Source: Corythucha ciliata
Taxonomy: Eukaryota; Arthropoda; Insecta; Hemiptera; Tingidae
DNA length: 64,000 nucleotides
NCBI GenBank assembly: GCA_038030265.1
Contig: CM075943.1
Span: 36,332,001 to 36,396,000 of the forward strand
Direction: 5' to 3'
Of the stretch, positions 1 to 11,268 are shown in pieces. The translations under genes were made by a program, and so were the position numbers. Under the pieces are notes generated by a model. That model was not told the origin of the DNA. It saw only the letters and a list, made by a program, of their open reading frames with translations, and made no database searches. Position 1 is the first letter of the stretch. Each line of letters starts with the position of its first letter.

Positions 1-496
1 TTCCTACAGTCATGGTGCCGGGGGTTCTTGTCTGTTGGTGCGACGTGGAAGATAAGGCTTGACGAAGAAGATTCAAAAACAATTATACACGCAGAAAAGT
101 GTCACGCAAGGTTGTTGTTTTTTTTTTTTTTTCTCAGTAACTCTCCCTCTCTTCTCCCGTACAAGAAGACAAAGATTTGAGGTTTGATCACGACGTCGGT
201 TAAAGAAGGGAATAAAGTATAAACTGGCACGCTAACACATCACCAACACCACCACCGTCTCCCTCGAACACGGGACCCCTTCCAACCGACATTTCTAAAT
301 TTTTACGGCGTATCGATTAAAGACGAAAAAAAAGGAGCAAATTTACATTCCAAAATAGTGCTTTCAGCGTGATGAATGCTCAGTAAAAGAGCGCGAAGGG
401 CCGGAAATGGTGATACATTAAATATTTTGTCGTTTTGTCAGGAACAAATTATCTCAAGCGAGCATAAACTTCTAATCAAACTCCGCCAATGGAGAA

Positions 497-527
<31 letters not shown>

Positions 528-1495
528 CTTCTTCTTCCTGTACCTCTCTTCAGTCCTATCTCACACACATGACGCATGAAACATGACGCAAAACTCTTCC
601 GTGACTTGATTTCGCGTTTTATTTGTTCTGAAATAAAAATAAAATGTCAGAAAAATGTTTTAAGTTATGCTTTACAAAACATTTATTATGGTATAATTTG
701 ATTACCTATGCATGTACGCGTACTGACGATGTTTAACTCAATTCCAACTCAATGCTCAATGCTTTCCCCTTTCAGGAATTGAGAATAATGAAAAAGAGCA
801 TTCCATCATCAACAAGAAAGACATTTGCGTGGGATTTTAATCTTCGAGTACGCCTTCAAGCGCTGTCGTTCAGAAAAGAGTTGGTTATTTAGTGTTGGGG
901 GAAGGGGTACAGTGAGTTGGCAATATTATTTATTCGTCGAGTTTAAGAGCTGTATATTCCAAATGTGGCAGTTTTTTGTGTCTGTCTCTCACACGGCTCC
1001 CCCCCCCCCCTCATCACTCCACAGAGGATAATTTATAACGTACAAATGAGCTTGACAAGAGAATGATAAATTTCTGCTTAAAACTTGTTTCCTTCAAGCT
1101 TGTACACAGGGTAATGCTACTGATGAGCAGGGGTGTGGAAGCGGGTATATAGTTGCGGCGGTAAACGCCTCTACCACGTTAAAATTGCGCTAATCTTCTT
1201 CTCAACCCTCGTTTTCCAGTCGACAATAACCGAATAACCAACGCACTCCGGGGCATTAGATGAGCCTAATTTATCGCTTTGAATGTGACTTTAGTGCTAG
1301 AACAAAACTCGGTTGAGAGGCTATATACCTAAACTACAATGAATAGTGCAGGGTCGGATTCTAGGAGGAACTAGGAGCTTGCTCGCGCCATGTACCATTT
1401 TTGTAAATGAGGGGGCAAAATCCGCATGATCGAAATGGTTCTTTAGCAGGGCTCCCCCCCCCCCAGTCATAGTCCGAGCGCTGATTTAGAATGAC
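1..1495. other. No gene recognised; low-complexity flank
   Basis: No supportable coding region was seen. The stretch holds long T runs (about 118-132 and 500-527) and C runs near 1001-1010 and 1454-1464. Short open frames overlap these homopolymers and show no domain. It lies downstream of the 3' end of the minus-strand host gene. Confidence 0.5.
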
Positions 1496-2331
1496 GACGC
1501 CTACTATCAATATTTTTAGTCACGGAGAAAATTTGTGAGGTGTTCTGCTGACTTCCCAGAAAAACAATAGTCTCCTCACTTGATCAACCCTTTTCTTTAT
1601 TAAGGTGAACCGGTTTTCGATGTCTAATCTTTACATCATCTACAGACCTACCAAAATAAGGCACAAGAACAATAGATTACAATTGAAAAATATAAGCCAA
1701 AAAATGAATAAATAAAAAAAAAAAAGTTATAAAGTCCCCGAATTAAAAAACAACATGTCAAAGACACATGTACTCTAACAGACAAATGTATTTCTGAATG
1801 TACTCAGGAATGGAACACAGAGCTCAGATTCTCCACACTTCCACACACAAGGGAAGGGGCGTGTGCTGGACAGCCTAGAGGCATTTGAAATTGATATTGA
1901 GTTGCGGACAACAAATTTTTGCCTGAATGACCGCCAGGAGGGAGCGGGCTCATCCTTCCTCCCGCTAATCTCGGACTTGTTGGGCACGGTGGTGAGGAGG
2001 GAAAATTCGAGAGAAATTACTTTTAGTAAGCGTTAGACTGCGTTAGAAACTGATTGCTTTGGTGACAAAGATGTTTTAACATCTATTTTATAGCCGGGTG
2101 AGTCTTTGACATGTTGTTTTTTAATTCGGGGACTTTATAACTTTTTTATTTATTTATTTATTCATTTTTTTGGCTTATATTTTTCAATTGTAATCTATTG
2201 TTCTTGTGCCTTATTTTGGTAGGTCTGTAGATGATGTAAAGATTAGACATCGAAAACCGGTTCACCTTAATAAAGAAAAGGGTTGATCAAGTGAGGAGAC
2301 TATTGTTTTTCTGGGAAGACGCCTACTATCA
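1496..2331. mobile_element. Palindromic (foldback) element with 14-bp direct repeat
   Basis: Arms of about 215 bp (1552-1765 and 2102-2318) are near-perfect inverted copies around a loop of about 336 bp. The 14-bp sequence GACGCCTACTATCA occurs at 1496-1509 and again at 2318-2331, as a target-site duplication would. The left repeat sits about 42 bp outside the left arm while the right one abuts its arm, so the element is asymmetric or has been altered. No transposase is encoded. It could be a non-autonomous foldback element or two inverted copies of a shorter repeat. Confidence 0.6.
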
Positions 2332-3170
2332 TATACTCACTCAAGAACCGGCAGTGGTCCCATACACCCCTTCTTTGCTACTCGTGTCGTACGTCTCTGG
2401 CCAGGGCTCACCCATCTGGAACCTTCCCCTCCTGAAACTCTATAGGAAAATGGCGTGCTCTTTTCATCGTGCGTGACGTACGTCAACGACGTCATCATCC
2501 TGCGTGAAGTCAATACTGAGACACGAGCCGTAGCTACTGCCCCCATTGAAGTTCTGAGGTAGTTACGAGGGAATGTTCAGCGCAAAGAACGTTCATTCTG
2601 CCCCTAAATTGACCTGTAGCTGCTAGCTGTCACATACAGTATCAGATTAGCTTCACAAAAACTGGCAAGGCGGCAAACAAAACTCGACATTCCATCGAAA
2701 AAATGAAATACCTACAAAATAAACAGGAAGTTGTGCTATAGATCCAATATCCTATTCAAAAACCTATTAGTTTAGTGAATCTGTCCTCTTAAAACCTACA
2801 ATTTCAGAGCAAAAACTGACTGAATCAAGCAATTTTGCTCAATAATATGACCTTCTGGCCCCGGAATTAAAAAATACCTGCGGGAATCTGATTGCTCGGC
2901 CATTTAAGCCTAAGAAACCGAATTCGCCTTTCAAATCAAAGTGGCTGATATCTCGTGTTATCAAAGTGAAGCTCAATAGAGTATAATAACTGTTGATATC
3001 GCATTGCCTAATACACTAATTTGAGGAGAAGTGTTATGCTATTTATTTTGAGATCTGTTTAAATCCCATTTTTTGTGTATTGTCTTAAGTGAGAGGATTT
3101 GATTAAAAGCGTGGTTCGGAACAAAATGATTGTGTCTCGGGAAAAAAACTATGTTTACGTTACCGGAGTG
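2332..3170. other. No gene recognised
   Basis: AT-rich sequence between the palindromic element and the gypsy-like remnant. Part of it may be the leader or LTR of the retroelement, but I found no pair of direct repeats to define LTRs. Confidence 0.35.
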
Positions 3171-3178
3171 TCTCAGAA

Positions 3179-3870
3179 CTTGCTCCTGGTTCCCGCCAAG
3201 TAGATATGCTGATACACTCCATGGGAAAGAAAGCTGAGGAAATCGTCGCTTCGCTTTCGCTCTCTCAGAAGCAACAGAAAGATTTCGACATTGTATCCCT
3301 CCCGTTGTTGTTGCCTTCGATAGTCAAATTCCTTCGCCGAAGACAGGCTCCATCAGAAACAGCTGAAGAATTTATCGCTGACATTTACACACTCAGTAGG
3401 TCATGCAAATGGGGGCCACTTGAAGAGAAAATACTGTTAATGGTATTAATCATCGGAATGAACAACGAAGACTTATCCAACAGACTTCAACTAGATCCAG
3501 CACTGACTTTACAAACAGCTATAAACATGCTTTGCAGCTCCGAACAGCTTAAGCGTCAAAAACAGAATTTAAAAGTTGCATCCGTCGATATAGTTAAAGA
3601 CAAAACCTCAGCACGCTCGGAATTCAACTCTAACCATTCACACCGAAGTGACAAATCCTTTCAACATGATCGAGCGAGAAATCAGGTACCTACACGTACC
3701 TCTGACAAACAAGCTGATTCTTGCAAGCGGTGAGGACGGACACCGTCTCATCGAAGAGGCCTTTGTCCGGCTAAGAATGCAACCTGCATGAATTGTCAGC
3801 ATCAGTGACATTTTGCAGAAGTATGCCTGAGGAAAGCCACGGTCAACGAAGTTGCCACGGAATCAGACGG
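3179..3870 (+). pseudogene. Gypsy-type retrotransposon gag remnant
   Basis: An open stretch of at least 175 codons (ATG at 3206, frame open a little upstream) resembles Gag of the insect K02A2.6-like gypsy group: a hydrophobic helix-rich segment, then SETAEEFIADIYTLSR, then LSNRLQLDPALTLQTAI. The frame ends at a TGA at 3731-3733, just where a CCHC zinc knuckle begins (C-K-R before the stop). Cys- and His-rich codons continue in the same frame to about 3835, with another stop, so the nucleocapsid region is present but broken. The protease region follows. This is a decayed copy; family assignment rests on motif recognition only. Confidence 0.75.
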
Positions 3871-3892
3871 GGAGGACGCACACCTGTTTTGC

Positions 3893-5330
3893 ATGTCTAG
3901 TCCAAGCTCGTGTAGTCAAGACTGGTCCATTGATGTTCAAATCGAAGATATTCAAAAATCAATAGTAACATTTTATATTGATTCTGGAACTGACGTAACA
4001 GTAGTGCCCAAGTCATTAATCCGAAACATCCCTTTGAACAAATCGGACAGGAGATTGGTCAACGCCGACGGCTCACCCCTCTCTGTTCTCAGCGTGCTTG
4101 AAACGAAAATAACTTTCAAAGACCGTTCCTGTATCGATAAAATATACATTTCTTACTCAATTCGTCGGCCATTTTTGGGGAAACTAGCCCTCCAAAAACT
4201 TAGAATTTTGGCAATTGTCAAACAAGAGAGCCAAACTGTTTGGAAAGCCGAATTTCCGAACTTGTTTTCCGGCCTAGGTTCCTTGTCCGAACCGTACTCC
4301 ATTCAGTTAAAAGACAACGCGAAACCCTTCGCTATCACCACTCCAAGTAAGGAACCTTTAAAGAAGAGTAGACACATACGGCGCCATGTTCGTTCTTATC
4401 AGTTCAATAAGAATGGTTGGGGGTGGTTTGTTGACATCCATAAAACATCAACAAAAGGTGGATTTTACAAGACTGATAATTGATAAGAGCGAACATGGCG
4501 TCTGGGATTTTACCTGTCTGATTAATCCAAGGATTATCCAAGGAAGGTGCCTATTCGTTTTTAGGAAAAATCCAGGAAAGAGCTCGAACGCATGGTTGGC
4601 ATGGGAGTGATTGAGGCTGTCGAGCCGGCGACAGAATGGTGTGGCCCAATGTTTGTAGTGCCCAAGAAAAATGGTGACGTGCGGATTTGTGTTGATCTGA
4701 CCCTCCTTAACGAAAATGCCAAACGTCATTACTACCCTATTCCCGGTATTGAATATTAATTCAGGCAACTTTCTGGTGCTACAATTTTTTCCAAATTAGA
4801 CGCCAATCATGGGTTTTGGTAGGTGCCATTAGAAACAAGCTCCCAATTCCTAAAACGACATTTTTAACACCATTCGGACGCCTCAAGTTCAAAGTCCTTC
4901 CCTTCGGAGTCACATCAGCACCAGAGGTCTTTCAAAACCGGATTAAAAAGATTGTCAACAACGTCGCCAATACTGTAGTCCACATGGATGATATCCTTAT
5001 TTGGGGAAAAACCCAATCTGAACATGACCGCACCGTTCGAAAAGTTCTTAAACAACTCGAGTCAGCTGGCGTTACGTTTAAACGCGGAAAAAATTTCCTT
5101 TTCCCAAAGACGTGTCAACTTTCTAGGGCACGATCTTTCTGCTGAGGCTTTCATTGAAATGGAGTGCCCAAAAGACGTCAGAGAGGTGCAGCGATTCCTG
5201 GGGACGGTAAATTTCTTAGGGAAATGCATTCCCAAACGGGAAGACATCTTAAAACCCTTCACTGACCTTCTCAACTCCTCCTTTAAAAAATGAATGGGTT
5301 TGGGGACCCCAACAAAACGCCGCAACCACG
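3893..5330 (+). pseudogene. Gypsy-type protease and reverse transcriptase remnant
   Basis: The frame from 3893 carries a retropepsin active-site motif, DSGTDVTVVP, about residues 31-40. It is cut by a 177-bp MITE (4348-4524). Beyond it, RT motifs are readable: VVPKKNGDVRICVD near 4651, then in-frame stops near 4757 and 4818, LTPFGRLKFKVLPFG near 4864 and the catalytic HMDDILIW near 4981. A frameshift near 5080-5120 moves the rest (VNFLGHDLSAE, VQRFLGTVNF) into another frame, and the connection toward RNase H decays after about 5330. No RNase H, integrase or LTR pair was recognised. The copy is inactive. Confidence 0.8.
4348..4524. mobile_element. 177-bp MITE inside gypsy pol (copy 1)
   Basis: The unit from TAAGGAACC to CTGATTA is almost identical to 28876-29052. 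It contains inverted sequences around GCGCCATGTTCG near each side and has TA at both edges, consistent with a TA target duplication. It interrupts the protease-RT linker, so it arrived after the gypsy copy. Confidence 0.8.
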
Positions 5331-5549
5331 TCCACCTGGTTCCTTACTTCAATTCAGCTGATGTTCACCAATCTAGTCTGTCAGACTTCAAAGCGACCTC
5401 ATCACCAAATTTGGAAGACAGTGTGCTATTCACGGCTCCTCCACGAGAGCGATTTGTTGACAATACGACGGCAATCCGTACAGAACTTGCATAAATGCCC
5501 GATTTGGGAGATTGAATAACCTTTGACGTAATCAAATCCCCCACTCACA

Positions 5550-6070
5550 AATCTATGTAGTGGAAGTGTGTGTGTGTGGGCTACGGCTGTGGCCCAGTTT
5601 CAGCAGGGTGGGGCCACAGCCCACACAGCGTGGGCTTCGATGCAGGTTGTTCGCACTCATTTCCCAGGACACGTGATTTCCCGATTTGGAGATGTCCCCT
5701 GGCCCCCACACTCACCTGATCTCACGGCCTGTGATTTCTTTTTGAGGGGGTATCTTTGAAAGCCAGGGTTTACTCTAACAAACCCCGCAACCTTCAGGAA
5801 TTGAAGACTTCAATACAGGCTGAAATCGCCTCGATCCCGATCGATATGCATGAGCGAGTCGTGCGGCGCTTCCATGTCCGACTTCAAGAATGCATTGTTC
5901 AGCAAGGAAGGAGGCATTTGACCCTTCATCACAATTAACATGACTAATTTGTAACAATAAAATCCCCTAATGACTTGACATTTTAAGCTTTATTTCAACC
6001 CTATATCTTCAAAATGACGATTGCACCCCTCCTTCAAATGTGTCCGATCCAACTGTGCCACCCTGTATTA
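5550..6070 (+). pseudogene. Mariner-like transposase C-terminal fragment
   Basis: Reading from 5568, the peptide matches the C-terminal half of the insect mariner/IS630 group: GATAHTAWASM, then RFGDVPWPPHSPDLTACDFF, then after a frameshift near 5756 KARVYSNKPRNLQELK and a C-terminal helix to 5938. In this family the second catalytic Asp normally lies in QQDGATAHTA; here the position is Gly (QQGGATAHTA). The third acidic residue, in SPDLTACDFF, is kept. The element's right end is probably the CACCCTGTA near 6060-6067. The N-terminal half and left end are missing. Confidence 0.8.
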
Positions 6071-6071
6071 T

Positions 6072-6223
6072 ATCGCACCCTCGCTACAATAGTGTCGTAA
6101 CTCAAAAACATATTTTTTTCAGAAAACACCAAAAAACAGTTTTTGAAAACTTGGCTGTTTTTTTTTTTTTTTTTTTTTTAATATGTTTTTGAGTAACGAC
6201 ACTATTGTAGCGAGGGTGCGATA
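6072..6223. mobile_element. MITE with about 42-bp terminal inverted repeats
   Basis: ATCGCACCCTCGCTACAAT begins the left arm and its complement ends the right arm; the arms continue through TAACTCAAAAACATAT. The interior is mainly a T run. It abuts the right end of the mariner fragment. No coding capacity. Confidence 0.8.
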
Positions 6224-6254
6224 ACAATCGCATCAAGAAACATCAAATACATTT

Positions 6255-6890
6255 TTTTTTCTTCAATATTTTAGACACGAATTGGCGGCTTTCTTAATTT
6301 TAGCCGAGAATTAGGGCTTGATCTTAATTTTAGTCGCAAATTCACTTTTTTATTTTACCCAGGAATAAGCGCTTGATCTGGAATTTAGCCGTGAATTGGA
6401 AATGTTTTTCTTAATTGTAGCAGAGAATAAACTTATTAGCTGTTTCCCTGCATTAGCAAGAATAAGCGGGGTTTTTTCTTTTCTAGTCATGAATCGGCGT
6501 TTTCCAGATTTGTGCCACGAATTAGCGTTTTTCTCTGTTTTAGCCATTAACTACAGGGGTTTTCCAATTTTAGCTGCGATTTTTTCCACTTTTAATGTTC
6601 TGTCAAAAACCCTTAAAATACTCCATCCCGTTAAAAAAAAAATCGGTCAAATAAGAAATAATGAGTAGCGTGTCTTGGTAAAGGCGAGAGGGGACAGACA
6701 GACCTGGGCCTCTCTTCTGAGGAGGCTCCTCGAAAGCTTTAAGATGGAAAAATTTGTTCGTTCGAGGCTGAAATTGAGAAAATTTTCAAATTCGTGGCTA
6801 AAATATAGAAAACCCGCTAACTGGCTAAACATGCACTGTTCTTGGGGCAAGTTCGCGGCTGAAATTGACAAAAAGCGGATAATAATATAA
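6255..6890. repeat. Degenerate ~30-bp tandem repeats, two orientations
   Basis: From about 6262 to 6600 about eleven units follow a loose pattern TTTTAGCCGCGAATTAGCG plus a T/C-rich spacer, period about 27-38 bp. From about 6738 to 6885 the complementary pattern appears (TTCGCGGCTGAAATTGA). The two tracts therefore form imperfect inverted arms around a spacer of about 130 bp. The same family recurs at 37.3-40.1 and 42.9-44.4 kb. Short open frames here are artefacts of the repeat. Confidence 0.65.
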
Positions 6891-9326
6891 ATATTTTTAT
6901 ATTTAATTTTGTTTTATACACCACATTGGGACGATCCAAGTTCGAGCTTGACTGTTATGGGTTGAAAGATAAGCATAATCATGGTGGTAATTTCGTGAAA
7001 ATTCAGTTTCTACAGCTCTGCAATACCCGCAACAAAAAGTTAATATCCCGTAGCATTTTCGTGTAATTTCATGGACTTCACCGTTTCAAACTTCCACGAT
7101 CAAAATTTAGATATTTCATTCCTTTTTCCTTTATAACTTAGTTCAGATTGAGCATGTCCTGTCCCCGATTCTCGATCTATTTACCACCGTGAGAACCCTT
7201 TTCAGAGTTCTCAAGAAATAAACGATGACTTTTGAAATCCGAAATAATATATTCGCATCTCGAAAGGGGTATAGCCGAAAGCTACCGTTTCGTCTTTTAA
7301 AAAAAGAGTGTATCGGAGGGAGAACATTGGTGGTGGGGGGATGTTAAAGGGTGAAATAGTATACAGAGGAATGGTGGTGAAGAGTCTCCAAAGGAGATTC
7401 GCCAAGAGGGTGGGTATACACAGTTGCGAAAAGGGAGAAAATATTTGCTCTGAGACTTTCCTTCCTCCCTAACGTTTGCAATATACGCCAGTGGCACCAC
7501 CCCGCCCCCTCTTCGCGTAGAGCTTCATTTGCATGGTCATCGCTCAATGTCACCCCTACCAACATCACAATCACCCTCCCCATCGCTGCTTGTATATTGT
7601 TGGGAAAAGGGCCTATACGTATATACGTATAGACGCCGTGATGGTTTAGGTCAACGAGGGATGATTTGATGACGTGACAGGGCAGAGGAGGGTACACTCT
7701 ATTTACGGGTTGATTTTCGTTTTCTCTCGTCGCACCCCCACCCCCTCCACAAACTAAAAACTAGTTCACCGCAGCGGTCGCCTGATAACCGTGAGCGGGG
7801 AGGGTTGGGCTCACTTTAGGCTGTAGTATGTATCGGCTGTATAGGGTTTCGAAGTAATTACTGGGCACTCCAAAAGAGTGTTAGTTCAATCAATAATTGA
7901 GTAATAAAGACGGGTAGGAGGTTAAGCTTGTCTATTGGAGACCCCAATTTTGTTTTGTTGTACAGCGCGAAAACTCTTTGAATGGACAAATAATATAATT
8001 CCGTATTAAGCTGGTTTTAGAGAGATTTCGAATAATTTACAATAAATAGAAGAGGCAGAGAGAAAGAGAGAAGAAAACAAGTAAACAACTAACAGCTCAG
8101 CGAAAACTTGGCTGTTAAGAGGGGGTGGGGGAGAAACAGCTCACCCGTAAATCAAGGCGTTAATTGATACTGCTGGGCGCACAATTCCTAGAAAAGCTCT
8201 TTTTCCTCACTCACTCTCACTTAACCCCCTGACCAGTCAGCATATCCCCTCCTGTCCTTAAAAGTCATCGATGTACGACTCAATTAAGTCGAAATAAAAC
8301 GCTGTTTGAAGCATTCCCCCACCCGTACTACCACCATTGTAGAACGTCCCTTTACATCGACAGACCCGCATAAATATTTAAGCTATAAATGGAAGGAGGG
8401 GGGAGGGGGAGATTCACAGAGAAAATTAAAATCGACGAGAAAAGAGACACATTTAGTTTGTTGTATACTGAGAAAGACAAATACGAACGGCAAATTTTTT
8501 TTGTCTATGCGAGAGTGGAATGAATGAGTGGGAAAGAGGTGGAATAAATTTATCCGAGCTGAACGAATCGCTTGAAAGCCCCCAATGTTCGTAATTTCTT
8601 TGGTGATCACATCCATATTTTCAATTTCTGTGAAAACTTCTCCCGCACAGTTGCCGAAATTCAAGGAAGAAAGAGAGAGGAACGCTAGAGCAAAGTGATT
8701 TTTGGAGTTCCATTTATTTTACTTTTTTCTCATCTACTTGATATAATAAAAACGCAGTTGACACATATAAACATTCAAAACAAGTAGGGCCAATGTAGCC
8801 GCTCGACACACCAACTTTAAAATAACTTTTTTGTCTTTTTTTATCATTTTATTTTTCCAATAAACGAACAATAATTAATAACATTTAATAGTATAGGTAC
8901 TCAAGTAATCTAAGTTTACACTTATTAATAAAATTTTATAATTATAGAGATGAAGATCGTTTTGTAACACTCAAAACATATATTGCAAGTACAGTCCTCA
9001 AAGGCTTTATTTGTACAAAATAATGAGTTTTTAATTATAGTTATCTCCTTGTAAAAAATTAAACTTTAAAGTACTTTTGGAGATTAAAAAAATATAAAAA
9101 AGAAAAACAAGAAAAAACAGAAACGTAGAACTCGCTTTAGGTTTTTGGTAAAAGAACAAAAAAAATGAGTTCATTCATTTTACTTTACTTTACTCTCTCT
9201 TTCGAGTATCCCTCTTTTTACCATTTTCGTTTCCAGTGAAATTTTTGTAGGTACACCGAAAGGATTTAGGCGAGTTTCGGTGTGTATATATATAATTTAT
9301 GTAGTAATAGTTATATGGCAGTCTTC
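6891..9326. other. 3' flank and presumed 3' UTR of host gene; no other gene seen
   Basis: No coding region was recognised. The part nearest 9326 should be the 3' UTR of the minus-strand gene ending at 9327. Candidate AATAAA signals on the minus strand lie at 9011-9006 and 8853-8848. The rest is AT-rich with G-rich and purine-rich patches near 8390-8420. Confidence 0.4.
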
Positions 9327-9401
9327 TCACCAACAATAAATGGATAACTCGCCGGTTGAATCGCTCGAATGCCGCCACGCCGTCATTGCTCTTGCTTGAA
9401 G
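9327..9401 (-). CDS. Terminal coding exon C of host gene (24 codons plus stop)
   Basis: On the minus strand, a pyrimidine tract and TTTTCAG acceptor (AG at 9403-9402) precede 24 open codons in phase 0 and a TGA at 9329-9327. The peptide begins LQARAMTAWRH, continues SSDSTG and ends GELSIYCW. It joins in frame to exon B, which ends DFEKMQQ. A last residue of Trp directly before the stop, and the density of W, H and C in so short a piece, suggest a functional C-terminal motif. It resembles a C-terminal block I associate with uncharacterised insect proteins, but that is unverified memory. The longer open frame through here runs into the intron and past the stop in another frame, so it is not the real one. 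Confidence 0.78.
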   Translation of the reverse strand, partial: LQARAMTAWRHSSDSTGELSIYCW

Positions 9402-9459
9402 CTGAAAACAAATAAACAAAAGCCAACATAAGCATCCGATCATAATATGATCACATGTA

Positions 9460-9605
9460 TTAGGCCCCTTTTACACGAGTAAGTTTTTTGTTCAAAAATA
9501 TGTTCAATCTGATCACAAACAGACAATTTGAGGCAGGGAACATCTGTAAATTTTTTTCAAAATGGCTACTTTGATCAAAAAACTTACTCGTGTAAAAGGG
9601 GTCTT
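9460..9605. mobile_element. MITE with TTA target duplication
   Basis: The core 9463-9602 starts GGCCCCTTTTACACGAGTAAG and ends with its near-complement. TTA flanks both sides. Long TIRs with a 3-bp TTA duplication fit a PIF/Harbinger-mobilised MITE. No coding capacity. Confidence 0.8.
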
Positions 9606-9749
9606 ACAACATGAATTATATGATTCACAAATCGCTGTACACAATAATTAATCAGATACATTAGCCAGCTAATCGCCGGAAACTGGGCAAAATTGGATCA
9701 CGAAACTTGACATTTTGTCTTTAAGCCCGGTGCACACTCGCGTTTTTTT

Positions 9750-11247
9750 AGTGCATTTCATTCTGAAAATGCACTATTGGTCTCGTCGTGATGGTGGCAA
9801 ACATGGGTCAAGCATATTATTTTCATGTTTCAGGACCTCTAGAACACGAATTCAGAGGTCTCCGGAATTCATATATATCTATCTATAGTATATTTCTTTA
9901 TATATACAGGGTGTTTCGCAACCAGTCGTGAATACTGAAAGAGGTGATACAACAGGTGATTTAGAGTCGATATTGTTCTTTTCGACTTTTTCGAAAACCC
10001 ATTCGAAAGTTAACACGCTTTGAATAGTAACGGAAAAAAATAGAAAAGTATTTTCGTTAAGTTCTGGGCTAATTTTATTATCGTTGGAGGGGGTATTTTT
10101 CCTATTTTAGCACACAAATTTAAAGGAAATTTTGCGCTCTTTCCAACGAGATGATTAGTTTTTGTTTTTTTGCTTTTGTATCGGCGCTACGCCCTCTTAA
10201 ATGAGGAAAAGTAACGAATGTCCAAAAATATCGATTTTAATCGATATCTCGGGAACGAATGGGTTTTCGAAAAAGTCGAAAAGAACAATATCGACTCTAA
10301 ATCACCTGTTGTATCACCTCTTTCAGTATTCACGACTGGTTGCGAAACACCCTGTATATAATATTATGGCCGTTTTCTTGTTAGCACGATAACTCTCGAA
10401 GAAATTAGTTTTAAAAAATCACTAAAAATCACCAGTTCATTCTAGAAGCATCATATTCGGTACGTATACTCCATGTTAGACTAGCCTTTGATTCCCATTT
10501 TAATTTTTTGAAAAAGTCAAGGGGGAGGGGTTGGTGGCACCGGGGTGGAAGTAAGTGTGTGGTCTTGTTAGCACGATAACTCTCGTAGAAATTAATTTAG
10601 CGGAACGCGCTTTGGCAAAAAAATCAGTAGTCATAAGACCCCAGTCGGTATTGCATTTAGGCCAAATCGGTCAAGGTGGAGGGGGGAAAATCGGGCTTCA
10701 AGTCGTCAAAAAATCACTACAAGTCACCAGTTCATTCTAGAAGCATCATATTCGGTACGTATACTCCATGTTAGACTAGCCTTTGATTCCCATTTTAATT
10801 TTTTGAAAAAGTCAAGGGGGAGGGGGTGATGTCCCCGGGGTGGAAGTAAGTGTGAGGCCTTGTTAGCACGATAACTCTCGTAGAAATTAATTTAGCGGAA
10901 CGCGCTTTGGCACAAACATCAGTAGTCATAAGGCCCCGGTCGGTATTGCATTTGGGCCAAATCGGTCAAGGTGGAGGGGGGAAAATAGGGGTTAAAATGG
11001 TAAAAAAATCACTACAAATCACCAGTTGATTCGAGAAGCATTATATTCGGTATGATGATTCCATTTTGAAATAGCCTTTGATCCCCATTAAGTTCAGCTT
11101 AAACAAACCCGGCAGCAAACAGTACGAGGGAGGGTCAAACATAAACGAAACATATCATGGTCTCAACATTACTACTTCTGGGACGGCTTAGGGTATCCGT
11201 ATACAAAATGAAATGCACTCTTTCCGACCGCCAGCTGCCGGAGCGAA
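9750..11247 (+). mobile_element. Helentron/HINE-like element A
   Basis: The 5' end follows a T run and forms a hairpin, AGTGCATTT-loop-AAATGCACT, then ATTGGTCTCG. Inside are direct repeats of about 296 bp marked by TTGTTAGCACGATAAC (about 10379, 10565, 10861; the first is shortened). Near the 3' end AATGAAATGCACT is the exact inverse of the 5' AGTGCATTTCATT, followed by an imperfect hairpin at 11223-11242 and GCGAA, then poly(T). Subterminal inverted repeats, central tandem repeats, 3' hairpin and T-rich target match Helentron-associated (DINE-1-like) elements. No Rep/helicase gene is present, so the class is inferred from structure. A mariner-type MITE (9905-10356) is inserted in it. Confidence 0.65.
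9905..10356. mobile_element. Mariner-type MITE with ~100-bp TIRs
   Basis: TACAGGGTGTTTCGCAACC begins it and the complement ends it. Arms 9905-10004 and 10256-10356 are near-perfect inverses, and TA dinucleotides flank it. It sits inside element A, replacing a position where elements C and D read from AT-rich sequence into GGCCGTTT. Non-coding. Confidence 0.85.
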
Positions 11248-11268
11248 TTTTTTTTTTTTTTTTTTTTT
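11248..11268. repeat. Poly(T) junction between elements A and B
   Basis: About 21 T residues separate the 3' hairpin end of element A from the 5' AGTGCATTTC start of element B. Confidence 0.85.

Noticed and set aside
2600..6000. Full-length LTR retrotransposon
   Set aside because: No LTR pair, RNase H or integrase could be recognised. Only gag, protease and part of RT are supportable.
6396..6890. Frames of 65-90 codons on both strands
   Set aside because: They are produced by the degenerate ~30-bp repeats.
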